A stretch of 33,342 bases of DNA from contig JARXWK010000024.1 of assembly GCA_029916745.1 (NCBI GenBank), positions 1-33,342 of the forward strand. The letters run 5' to 3'. The first letter of the stretch is position 1. Each line of letters opens with the position of its first letter. This DNA comes from Dysgonomonadaceae bacterium PH5-43. GTDB lineage: Bacteria > Bacteroidota > Bacteroidia > Bacteroidales > Azobacteroidaceae. Under the pieces are notes generated by a model. That model was not told the origin of the DNA. It was given only the letters and a program-made list of their open reading frames with translations, and did no database searches. The position numbers and the translations under genes are program-made. Of this stretch, positions 24,958 to 33,113 are shown in pieces.

Positions 24958-27900
24958 ATGAATTCAATTTATCTAAAGGGTAGGTTAGTCTTACTCTTAC
25001 TTTTTTTATTATCTTTTTCTGCTCAAGCGGAAGAGGTTGTAGCTTCTGCAGATGCTTACGTTCGTGATCATTCAGACTTTAAAGACACTAACTTCGGTTC
25101 TGAAGACAAGCTTATAGTTAAGGGTGATGCTTCTGAATATAAAAGAGAAGCATATATTAAATTTGATTTATCGACTGTAGACTTTTCTAATTATAATGAT
25201 ATTCAGCTAAAACTTAATGTTAAACGCGCAAATACAGATGTGCCACTTATAGAGTGGATTATAAACGAAACTTCTAACGAGTGGACAGAAGCAGGTATCA
25301 CTTGGAACAATAAACCTGTAGCGTTAAAAGAAATTACATCATCTAAAGGTGTTGCTACTGGTGAATTTGTAACCTTTGATATATCAGACTATGTGCTTGC
25401 TAAAATAGCTAATAGAGAAACAACAGTTTCTGTACATATAGCAAGTACGAGTATTGCTAGTGGTAAATTTGATGCCGATTTTTGTTCTAAGGAAGATACT
25501 GATGCAGCAAAACGTCCTCGTCTCGTAATTACTTATCAAGATAAAGAAGACGAAGGAGATGAAGAAGATATATTCGACCTTATTTTGGGTAGAATACAAA
25601 AAGCACAAATGTCAGCCGCAAATGTATCTACAGTTAGCAACAATGTGGTTAAGTATTTAGCTTTACTAAACGATGATGGTTCTTTCTCAGATATTGATTA
25701 TAAATCAACAGCTCAAACTAATTGGGGTCCGATAGCTCACTTAGACCGTATTAAGAATTTTGTTTTAGCCTATACCTTAGAAGATAGTTCGTATTTCGAA
25801 GATGAAGATATTTACAACAAAATAGTAAATATGCTTATTTATTGGCAAGATGCCGACCCTCGTAGTACTAACTGGTATAATCAACAAATTGGTGCACCTC
25901 AACGTATGGGTATTCTGTTGATTCTTATGCGTACAGGTAAACGTCAATTAAGTACAGCGTTAGAATCTGCTATCATTCAAAGAATGGTAGATATAGGTGG
26001 AGCTCCAGATCAAGGCGGTTCGCAAGGAACCGGAGCAAACAAAGTTGATATTGCTACACACTGGGTTTATAGAGGTTGCTTAACAAAAAGTAAAAGTGTA
26101 TTAGAAAAAGGTATTCAACAAGTGTTTTATCCTCTTTTCCACACAACAGGAGAAGGGTTTCAACACGACTATTCGTACCTACAACACGGACAACAACTAT
26201 ATATTGGTGGATATGGAGATGTTATTGCACAAGGTATTTGTAATGTAGCTCAATATGTAACTGGTACTGATTACGAATTATCTGAAGAGAAGTCTGATAT
26301 CCTTTTTAATTTTATGAAGAAAACTTATCTGTCTGTCATTAGAGGGAAATATTTCTTGTATAATGTGGCAGGAAGAAGCCTTTCAAGACCTAATGCTTTA
26401 AGTAAGTCAGGCTTTGGTTCTGTTTTAGATTTGCTAAAATCGGTAGATGCAAAAGGTGCAGAAGTGTATGATGCAGCTAAAGCAAGAGTTAATGGTTCTG
26501 AGTCATCTTCATATATGGTAGAACCTTACAATGCTCACTATTGGCGTTCAGACTATACTATACACCAACGTCCTGAGTTTACCTTTGATATTCGTTTGGT
26601 TTCTACTCGCACTTTGAGAAATGAAAATGGTAACGGAGAAAATATTAAAGGGTATTTCTTAAGCGAAGGAGCTACAAATATAGCAGTAGACGGTAATGAA
26701 TATTATAATATCTTCCCAGCTTGGGATTGGGGGCGTATACCAGGAACTACAACTCCTGCTTTGTCTTTATCGGCAATACCTCAACCTGCACAATGGGGAA
26801 CTGCAGGAACTGTGGCTTTTGCAGGGGGAGCATCTGATGGTGTTTATGGTGTTACTACTTATGCTATGCGTAACTATCAATATGCTGCTGTGAATACGGA
26901 AGCTAAAAAATCGTGGTTCTTATTCGATAAAGAAGTTGTTTGTTTGGGAGCTGGTATCAAATCTACTGCTACGGCTCAGGTGAATACTACACTTGATCAG
27001 TGTCTTCTTTCTGGAGATGTAACTGTTATAAAGTCTGATAATACGACAAGTGTAGGTGTAGTTGATGGATCTTATGAAAATAACCTGAAATGGGTATTAC
27101 ACAACAAAGTGGGTTATTATATTCCAAATGGTGGTAACTTAAAACTAAGTGCAGCAACACAAACTGGTACTTGGCAGTCTATAAATACCTCACAAAGCGG
27201 TAACGTTGTGAATGAAGACGTCTTTAAGTTATGGTTTAATCACGGAGTTAAACCAACTAATGATAGTTATGCTTACGTTGTTGTTCCAGAGGTAAATACC
27301 ATCGACAAAGTAAAAGCTTATAATACCGATAATATTAATATATTGTCGAATACAGAGGCTATTCAAGCCGTAGAGCATAAAGAATTAGGTATTGTAAGTG
27401 TGGTTTTCTTTGGACCTGCTACATTTAAGTATAATGATGAGATTTCTATACAAGCAACAAGAGCTTGTGCTGTTATGATAAGAAATATTAATAGTAACGA
27501 AATGACTGTACATATAGCAGACCCATCAGCATCTCTAACTAACTTATCACTAATAGTTTCGTCTCCGAAGTTGGGTGTTGCAAGAGAGTTGGTTTGCAAG
27601 TTTGAAACAGATAAAGCTTATGCTGGTTCAACAAAGCAATATGTTATCAATTCAGATACACCTGAATATGTTCCGGTTGTAGATAATAATATTTACATCT
27701 CGGCAAGTAACGATACTTATGCTTACGGAGGCTCGAAAACATCTTCTTATGGTTCAGAAACAATGATTGTTGTTAAAACCGACTCGGAAGCATACACCAG
27801 AACAGGTTATTTGCAGTTCGACTTAAGTAATGTAGATTTATCGAAAGCTAAAAGTGTAGAACTATTATTAGTTGCGGCAGAAGGGGATACAGACTATCTA

Positions 27901-28440
27901 AATAATACAATGCGAATAACTGCTTGTGATAGTAACTGGACAGAAACCACTCTTAATTGGAACAATAAACCTGCAACTTCTGGTTCGGTAATTGCTTCAG
28001 CTAAGGCTGTTGCAATCGGAAATCCATTGTCGTTAGATATAACTACATACTCTAAAAATGCAAAAGCTGAAGGGAAAACAATTCTTGCATTCAAATTGGA
28101 TAATACCTATACGGGGTCTGTTGCTAAAACAAGAATATCTTTTCACTCAAAAGAATCGGTTTATGAAGATATGCGTCCTCGAATAAAGGTTGCTCCCAAA
28201 GATGGAAGTGGTATTTCTAATATTGAGAACTCAAAGAGTGTAGCGGTATATCCCAATCCTGTAAAGCAAGGGGAACTTGTGAATTTTGGAGATAACTTCT
28301 CAAAAGTTATAATCATTGACTTACTTGGAAAGAAAGTTGCAGAAACTCAAGGTTCGACATTTAATACAAGTATTCTCGATAAAGGAAACTACGTATTAGT
28401 ATTAGACGATACAAATAGAGCAAAACTTATCGTAGAGTAA
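24958..28440 (+). CDS. Secreted PL8 polysaccharide lyase (chondroitin/hyaluronan-type) flanked by two DNRLRE/CBM96-like domains
   Basis: 1160 residues. Signal peptide ends near SAQA (24). Residues 26-193 are a DNRLRE/CBM96-like beta-sandwich (ADAYVRDHSDFKDTNFGSED). The PL8 alpha barrel and beta-sandwiches span about 205-900. NWYNQQIGAPQRMGIL (305-320) is the family core. The catalytic set is present with the spacing of chondroitin AC lyase: Asn361, His410 and Tyr419 (QHGQQLYIGGYG), Arg473 and Arg477 (GRSLSRP), Glu556 (NENGNGEN). A second DNRLRE-like domain covers about 920-1090, and a T9SS sorting domain (AVYPNPVKQG) ends the protein. PL8 enzymes cleave chondroitin sulfate, hyaluronan or xanthan by beta-elimination; the spacing favours the glycosaminoglycan group. 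It is the last gene of the operon, closed by a terminator at 28472. Confidence 0.88.
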   Translation: MNSIYLKGRLVLLLLFLLSFSAQAEEVVASADAYVRDHSDFKDTNFGSEDKLIVKGDASEYKREAYIKFDLSTVDFSNYNDIQLKLNVKRANTDVPLIEWIINETSNEWTEAGITWNNKPVALKEITSSKGVATGEFVTFDISDYVLAKIANRETTVSVHIASTSIASGKFDADFCSKEDTDAAKRPRLVITYQDKEDEGDEEDIFDLILGRIQKAQMSAANVSTVSNNVVKYLALLNDDGSFSDIDYKSTAQTNWGPIAHLDRIKNFVLAYTLEDSSYFEDEDIYNKIVNMLIYWQDADPRSTNWYNQQIGAPQRMGILLILMRTGKRQLSTALESAIIQRMVDIGGAPDQGGSQGTGANKVDIATHWVYRGCLTKSKSVLEKGIQQVFYPLFHTTGEGFQHDYSYLQHGQQLYIGGYGDVIAQGICNVAQYVTGTDYELSEEKSDILFNFMKKTYLSVIRGKYFLYNVAGRSLSRPNALSKSGFGSVLDLLKSVDAKGAEVYDAAKARVNGSESSSYMVEPYNAHYWRSDYTIHQRPEFTFDIRLVSTRTLRNENGNGENIKGYFLSEGATNIAVDGNEYYNIFPAWDWGRIPGTTTPALSLSAIPQPAQWGTAGTVAFAGGASDGVYGVTTYAMRNYQYAAVNTEAKKSWFLFDKEVVCLGAGIKSTATAQVNTTLDQCLLSGDVTVIKSDNTTSVGVVDGSYENNLKWVLHNKVGYYIPNGGNLKLSAATQTGTWQSINTSQSGNVVNEDVFKLWFNHGVKPTNDSYAYVVVPEVNTIDKVKAYNTDNINILSNTEAIQAVEHKELGIVSVVFFGPATFKYNDEISIQATRACAVMIRNINSNEMTVHIADPSASLTNLSLIVSSPKLGVARELVCKFETDKAYAGSTKQYVINSDTPEYVPVVDNNIYISASNDTYAYGGSKTSSYGSETMIVVKTDSEAYTRTGYLQFDLSNVDLSKAKSVELLLVAAEGDTDYLNNTMRITACDSNWTETTLNWNNKPATSGSVIASAKAVAIGNPLSLDITTYSKNAKAEGKTILAFKLDNTYTGSVAKTRISFHSKESVYEDMRPRIKVAPKDGSGISNIENSKSVAVYPNPVKQGELVNFGDNFSKVIIIDLLGKKVAETQGSTFNTSILDKGNYVLVLDDTNRAKLIVE

Positions 28441-28471
28441 TTTTACGAGAGTTAGAATGCGTAAATAATAT

Positions 28472-28510
28472 TAGGGTGTGTCTATTATTTTAGGCATACC
28501 CTATTTTATT
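28472..28510 (+). terminator. Intrinsic terminator after the PL8 gene
   Basis: TAGGGTGTG (28472-28480) pairs with CATACCCTA (28495-28503) over 9 bp with one G-U pair, followed by TTTTATT. It ends the BNR_4-GH105-PL8 transcript. Confidence 0.8.
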
Positions 28511-28574
28511 ACAATTTTACAGACAGTTATTACGTTATCTAATTAATAACACAAACGAATAAACTTCAATAGTA

Positions 28575-29483
28575 ATGAAATACAGGCGAGCAGGCAATAG
28601 CGGAGTACTTCTTCCTGAAATATCTTTGGGATTATGGCATAATTTCGGAGCAAATGATGATTACACAACAAGCAAAAACATACTTCATACTGCTTTTGAT
28701 AAAGGTATTACACATCTTGATTTAGCGAATAACTATGGACCTCCTAATGGTTCGGCTGAAGAAACTCTCGGACGAATAATGAAGGAGTCGTTACATTCTC
28801 ATAGAGATGAGTTATTTATTTCAACAAAGGCAGGGCACGAGATGTGGAATGGACCTTATGGAGATTGGGGCTCACGAAAGAGTTTAATTGCAAGCCTTAA
28901 TGCAAGCCTTAAACGTATGAATTTAGATTATGTAGATGTATTTTATTCGCATAGATACGACCCTAATACGCCTTTGGAAGAAACAATGCAAACCTTAGTC
29001 GATATAGTTAGGCAAGGTAAAGCATTATATGTAGCTATCTCAAAATATCCTTACGAGGCAGCTAAATTTGCTTACGAATATTTGGCAGAGCGAGATGTGC
29101 ATTGTCTTTTGTATCAGGGTAGATACAATTTACTTAATAAAGAACCCGAAGAATCGGGTGTTTTACAACAAGCTAAAGACTATGGAGTTGGTTTTGTTGC
29201 CTTTTCTCCTTTGGCGCAAGGATTATTAACCGACAAATATTTAACCGGAACTATCTCGGAAGACTCGCGAATGGCTAAGGGTAGATTCTTGAAAAAAGAA
29301 CATTTAACAGACGATGTTTTAAGGAAGATAAAGGAACTGTCGGAAATGGCAATGGCAAACGGAATGTCGTTGTCGGAGATGGCTTTATCGTGGTTGTTGA
29401 AAAACGACAAAGTTTGTTCTGTTATTATGGGTGCAAGTTCGGTAGAACAATTAGAAAGAAACCTAAAAGCTATAGATTTATAG
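28575..29483 (+). CDS. Aldo/keto reductase, YghZ/GpR-like
   Basis: 302-residue cytoplasmic NADPH-dependent reductase of the aldo/keto reductase superfamily. The catalytic tetrad is visible: Asp49 and Tyr54 in HLDLANNYG, Lys85 in ISTKAG and His126 in VFYSHRYD. The N-terminus MKYRRAGNSGVLLPEISLGLW and the GPPNGSAEETLGRI segment mark the AKR14-like group that includes E. coli YghZ, which reduces L-glyceraldehyde 3-phosphate and methylglyoxal. At 302 residues it is slightly shorter than YghZ. It is separated from the PL8 gene by a terminator, so a place in the glycan pathway is not implied. Its last 14 bp overlap the convergent WbqC gene. Confidence 0.88.
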   Translation: MKYRRAGNSGVLLPEISLGLWHNFGANDDYTTSKNILHTAFDKGITHLDLANNYGPPNGSAEETLGRIMKESLHSHRDELFISTKAGHEMWNGPYGDWGSRKSLIASLNASLKRMNLDYVDVFYSHRYDPNTPLEETMQTLVDIVRQGKALYVAISKYPYEAAKFAYEYLAERDVHCLLYQGRYNLLNKEPEESGVLQQAKDYGVGFVAFSPLAQGLLTDKYLTGTISEDSRMAKGRFLKKEHLTDDVLRKIKELSEMAMANGMSLSEMALSWLLKNDKVCSVIMGASSVEQLERNLKAIDL

Positions 29484-30099
29484 AATTTATTTTTTGATTA
29501 AGTATTATAGAGGCTTCAGGACCCATATTAAACAGCAAATCTATAATACTAAGATTAGGAATAAATCCATATTTACTCTCGAAGACTTGATAATAAGGGG
29601 TAAAGTCTGACAGATAAGCTCCCTTTTTGGGATTAATCCTTTCTCTTAAATCAACGTTATCTTCGTTTGTGTTATTAATGTAATCATCAGAATAATCGAC
29701 GTTGGGAGTTATATCCAATAACGAGCATACAAGATCTCGTAGTTGTTCGTTAAAGTCAAAAAGAAATTCTATTTTCTTGTCGTAAAAAGGAAAGAAGTCA
29801 TCGGCATAATACTCAAAAAAAGGAGTAGAGTTGTATGCCGATACAATAGCATTCCAGTGAATATGTCGCCAGTTGCCGTGATCGGCTATACGTATATCTT
29901 TTGTTAAACACTTTAAGGTGTCAGGTTTTTCAATCGGAATACTTAAGTTTTGTAACCCGTTAGCTCCAACAATAACACATCTATTTCTGTAAGTCTGTTT
30001 AATATAGTTGTCGTACTTTTCAATTATTGTTTTCTGAAAACTATTCAACAATACATAATATTCTACGGGAGCAAGATAAGCGGTCGACAGGAAAAGCAT
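29470..30099 (-). CDS. WbqC family protein
   Basis: 209 residues matching the WbqC-like family: STAYLAPVEYYVLLNSF at the N-terminus, NLSIPIEKP (about 52-60) and the hallmark HWNAIVSAYNSTPFFEYYADDF (about 80-101). The family is cytoplasmic and found in O-antigen and surface-glycan loci; a role in amino-sugar acylation or transfer has been proposed but its biochemistry is not firm. In Bacteroidales it is regularly the last gene after dapB and lepB, as here, 17 bp behind lepB. Its 3' end overlaps the aldo/keto reductase gene by 14 bp tail to tail. Confidence 0.88.
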   Translation of the reverse strand: MLFLSTAYLAPVEYYVLLNSFQKTIIEKYDNYIKQTYRNRCVIVGANGLQNLSIPIEKPDTLKCLTKDIRIADHGNWRHIHWNAIVSAYNSTPFFEYYADDFFPFYDKKIEFLFDFNEQLRDLVCSLLDITPNVDYSDDYINNTNEDNVDLRERINPKKGAYLSDFTPYYQVFESKYGFIPNLSIIDLLFNMGPEASIILNQKINSINL

Positions 30100-30116
30100 A
30101 ATAAGTTATTAATGCA

Positions 30117-31550
30117 TTATTGCGCTTTTACAGTTCTAAACAAACGATTCCATCTTATCTTTCCATCGAACAAACCTCTGTCTTTATCAAGAGATAGCCA
30201 TATTAATAGAGGTTTACCTACAATATGATCTTCTGGAACGAAGCCCCAAGCACGAGAGTCTAACGAATTATGACGATTATCTCCCATCATAAAATAATAA
30301 TCGTATTTGAAGGTGTAGCTGTTTGCCGGACTTCCATTCAAGTAAACCGTAGTACCGTCTTTTCTTAGAGTATTTCCTTCGTAGTTAATTATACAACGAG
30401 AATATAATTCTATGTTATTATCGTCAAGCACTATTGTTTCTCCCTTTCTGGGGATCCATAGAGGACCGAAATTGTCTCTTGTCCACCCTGTATTATAAGA
30501 GTAAGGATATGTTTCTCCTCCAAAATCTTCGGGTTCTATGGTTATAGATTTAGCCCAACCATTTCTCTTTATTTCGTCAAGAGCATCTTTTGTAAGAGGA
30601 AGTCGGTACACTGGGTTGAAGTTGCCATATTCATTAGTTGTTATTCCAAGATGATTGAATAAAGAATATGCGTCTCTTAGCTTATTTACAAGCAATATAT
30701 CATCGTTGCTAATCTCAAGCTTGCGAAATTGCTTTTCGGTAAACAAAGCTCCCTTTGTTTCTACATAATAAGTAAACTGTGCATTTTTAGGAGTAGCAAG
30801 CGGTTTATTGTCTATATAAACAATATTATCTATTATGCTTAAAGAATCGCCAGGCATACCTATACATCTCTTTACATAGTTCTCTCTTCTATCTACAGGG
30901 CGATAAACGACATCGCCAAAGTTATTGTTTTTATCATTAACTACGTTCCATTTATATCTGTCCACTAATTGGTAGTAATCCCTATCCTGAGCATTTAGAG
31001 CAACCGTATCTCCGGCTGGGAAGTTAAACACAACGATGTCATTGCGTTTTACATCGCCAAAACCTTTTAATCGCTTGTAGTCCCAATGAGGCCAATCGGA
31101 GTAAGATTTAGTATTTGTGATAGGCATTGTGTGATGAGTTAGAGGGAATGCAAGAGGAGTGTTAGGAACTCTTGGTCCGTAGCTTACTTTACTAACAAAT
31201 AAGAAGTCGCCAACTAACAATGTTTTTTCTAACGACGAAGTTGGTATTTTGTAGTTTTGGAATATAAAGATGTTTATAAAATAAACAGCTAATAAGGCAA
31301 AAACAATAGCATCAGTCCAATCTGCAATCTTTTTTAGCGTCGGGTTTTTAGAGTTTTTCCAACCGTCCCAAGGTATAAACTTAGAGATGAATATGTCAAA
31401 TATTAGTAAGATTCCGAATAACAGCCAATAGTTATTATCCCATATAGAGAATAGAATAAGCAAAATAGTTGTTATGGTAAACTTTAACCATTTCGACTTA
31501 TTAGCAGTAGATATATTTTCTTTTACCGATTTTTTAGAATCTTTACTCAT
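30117..31550 (-). CDS. lepB: Signal peptidase I
   Basis: 477-residue inner-membrane serine protease that removes Sec signal peptides. Two or three hydrophobic N-terminal segments (about 22-55 and 80-98) precede the catalytic region. Box B is KIPTSSLEKTLLVGD with the nucleophile Ser106, box D is ENYVKRCIGMPGDSL with the general-base Lys227, and box E is GDNRHNSLDSRAWGFVP near the C-terminus. It is much longer than E. coli LepB because of an insert of about 150 residues between boxes D and E, a known feature of Bacteroidota enzymes. It lies between dapB (20 bp upstream) and WbqC (17 bp downstream). All the secreted enzymes of this window would depend on such a peptidase. Confidence 0.95.
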   Translation of the reverse strand: MSKDSKKSVKENISTANKSKWLKFTITTILLILFSIWDNNYWLLFGILLIFDIFISKFIPWDGWKNSKNPTLKKIADWTDAIVFALLAVYFINIFIFQNYKIPTSSLEKTLLVGDFLFVSKVSYGPRVPNTPLAFPLTHHTMPITNTKSYSDWPHWDYKRLKGFGDVKRNDIVVFNFPAGDTVALNAQDRDYYQLVDRYKWNVVNDKNNNFGDVVYRPVDRRENYVKRCIGMPGDSLSIIDNIVYIDNKPLATPKNAQFTYYVETKGALFTEKQFRKLEISNDDILLVNKLRDAYSLFNHLGITTNEYGNFNPVYRLPLTKDALDEIKRNGWAKSITIEPEDFGGETYPYSYNTGWTRDNFGPLWIPRKGETIVLDDNNIELYSRCIINYEGNTLRKDGTTVYLNGSPANSYTFKYDYYFMMGDNRHNSLDSRAWGFVPEDHIVGKPLLIWLSLDKDRGLFDGKIRWNRLFRTVKAQ

Positions 31551-31570
31551 AATGTTTTTTGTTTTTATGA

Positions 31571-32290
31571 TTAATCCAAATCAAGCATATCTTGCATGGT
31601 TAGAAATCCTTTTTTACCATTTATAAATTCGGCAGCTAACACAGCTCCTAAGGCAAATCCTTTACGGCTTTTAGCGTCGTGTTTAATATTAATTGTATCT
31701 ACTTCCGATTCGTATATTATCTCGTGAATACCAGGCACTTCACCTTCTCTTTTAGAATGGATAAGTAAGTCGTCGGGATTGCCAACCTCGCTTTCTTTCC
31801 ATTGAGATTTACGGTCGATATTATCCAATATGCCTTCCGCAAGAGTAATACCTGTTCCGCTTGGAGAATCTAATTTATGTATATGATGAATTTCTTCCAT
31901 ACAAACGTCGTATTGAGGAAACTTATTCATAATCTTAGCAAGATATTTATTAACTGCAAAAAAGATGTTTACACCTATGCTGTAGTTCGAGGCGTAGAAA
32001 AAAGTTTGGTTATTATCTTTACATTCAGATTTAATTTCATCTAAATGTTGTAACCAACCAGTAGTTCCTGCTACAATAGGGATATTTCTCTCAAAACATT
32101 TTTTGTAATTAGACAAAGCCGTTTCAGGTCGAGTAAATTCTATGGCGGCATCAGCCGATAAAAACTCAGGAGAATCGAAATCTTCTTGATTATTGATGTC
32201 TATTATAGCAACGATGTTGTGTTTTCTGTCTAAGGCAATTTTCTCAATTTCCTTGCCCATTTTACCATAGCCTATTAAAGCAATTTTCAT
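31571..32290 (-). CDS. dapB: 4-hydroxy-tetrahydrodipicolinate reductase
   Basis: 239-residue cytoplasmic enzyme of the lysine and meso-diaminopimelate pathway that reduces HTPA with NAD(P)H. The N-terminal Rossmann motif is IALIGYGKMGKEIE (3-16), the conserved VAGTTGW lies near residue 73, and the substrate-binding segment is EEIHHIHKLDSPSGTG, with the catalytic His pair and Lys. The length is slightly below the 240-270 usual for DapB, as in other Bacteroidota. It is the first gene of dapB-lepB-WbqC; a TATATTTG -7 box lies about 35 bp upstream. Confidence 0.96.
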   Translation of the reverse strand: MKIALIGYGKMGKEIEKIALDRKHNIVAIIDINNQEDFDSPEFLSADAAIEFTRPETALSNYKKCFERNIPIVAGTTGWLQHLDEIKSECKDNNQTFFYASNYSIGVNIFFAVNKYLAKIMNKFPQYDVCMEEIHHIHKLDSPSGTGITLAEGILDNIDRKSQWKESEVGNPDDLLIHSKREGEVPGIHEIIYESEVDTINIKHDAKSRKGFALGAVLAAEFINGKKGFLTMQDMLDLD

Positions 32291-32321
32291 TTTTCTTGTA
32301 TCTTTAATCTCAATTAATGTG

Positions 32322-32329
32322 CAAATATA
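32322..32329 (-). promoter_or_regulatory. -7 promoter element of dapB-lepB-WbqC
   Basis: CAAATATA reads TATATTTG on the minus strand, a perfect TAnnTTTG box about 32 bp before the dapB ATG. No clear -33 box; the expected position falls inside the end of the upstream ComEA-like gene. Confidence 0.45.
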
Positions 32330-32340
32330 AGAATAATAGG

Positions 32341-33060
32341 TTAATTGAACGAAAGATATGGCATTAGTTTTTTCAAATCCTCTTCCGGAAACTCTTCTAA
32401 AAGAATTAAGTCGTTTATGCTTTCAAGTTTTGAAGTTTTGTTTCTAAGTTCTACTATTGCCTTAGCTTTGTAAAAGTTTATATATGGGTGAGATTTGAGT
32501 TTGTCTAAAGAAAGAGTGTTAACGTTTATTTTAGTGATTTTATCATCGTCTATATCAATGAAAGGGATTATCTTTTCATAAAGTTCTTCATACATTCCAT
32601 ATATTTCTTGAAGTTGCTTGTGAGAATGATAACCTCCAAGTAATTGTCGGTAACCCACAATTCTTTTAGCAAAGGAAGAACCTATGCCGGGTATTTTTTT
32701 TAGATCGGTTGTGTCGGCAGTATTAATCTCTATTGTTTGTCCTTCTTTTAGTTTTTCTATTTTAGTATAATTGCTTGGGGCGAACTTATAGGTAGTGTCT
32801 TTTTGTTGAACGTAATAAGTTTTCTTTTCCTGTGTTTTAGGTTTTGTATGTGTGTAAGATTGCGTTTTTATTGGTGTTTGTTGCACTATTAAAGTTTCAG
32901 GATTTTGTATTTCTGTTTCGTTATGCGTTTCAACAATTAAAGTTTTGTCGCCTTTCGGTTTGAAAATGTATTTACCCAGTAATATTCCTGCAAGAAAAAT
33001 AATAAGAATTAGAATGCCTTGTCGCTCTCGTTTAGAAAAATAGAAAAAATCTCGCCACAT
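32341..33060 (-). CDS. ComEA-like membrane-anchored helix-hairpin-helix protein
   Basis: 239 residues from ATG 33060. A longer frame to 33108 exists, but the -7 box at 33106-33113 overlaps it, and the 33060 start places the charged-then-hydrophobic anchor correctly (FSKRERQGILILIIFLAGIL, about 8-27). A linker rich in Thr, Lys and Gln follows. At least two helix-hairpin-helix DNA-binding units come next: INTADTTDLKKIPGIGSSFA with KRIVGYR, and INVNTLSLDKLKSHPYINFY with KAKAIVELR. Proteins of this kind bind DNA non-specifically; ComEA does so in natural transformation, but Bacteroidota homologues are widespread and mostly untested. It is 50 bp upstream of dapB on the same strand. Confidence 0.85.
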   Translation of the reverse strand: MWRDFFYFSKRERQGILILIIFLAGILLGKYIFKPKGDKTLIVETHNETEIQNPETLIVQQTPIKTQSYTHTKPKTQEKKTYYVQQKDTTYKFAPSNYTKIEKLKEGQTIEINTADTTDLKKIPGIGSSFAKRIVGYRQLLGGYHSHKQLQEIYGMYEELYEKIIPFIDIDDDKITKINVNTLSLDKLKSHPYINFYKAKAIVELRNKTSKLESINDLILLEEFPEEDLKKLMPYLSFN

Positions 33061-33105
33061 AGTTATAGGTGTTTGCGTTGCAATTAATAATTTTGATTGA
33101 GCAGG

Positions 33106-33113
33106 CAAAGGTA
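33106..33113 (-). promoter_or_regulatory. -7 promoter element of the ComEA-like gene
   Basis: CAAAGGTA reads TACCTTTG on the minus strand, the TAnnTTTG box, about 45 bp before ATG 33060. No convincing -33 box. The rest of the window (33114-33342) has no gene I can support; it holds small hairpins and a TTGACA/TGTCAA inverted pair (33309-33314 with 33329-33334). Confidence 0.45.
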
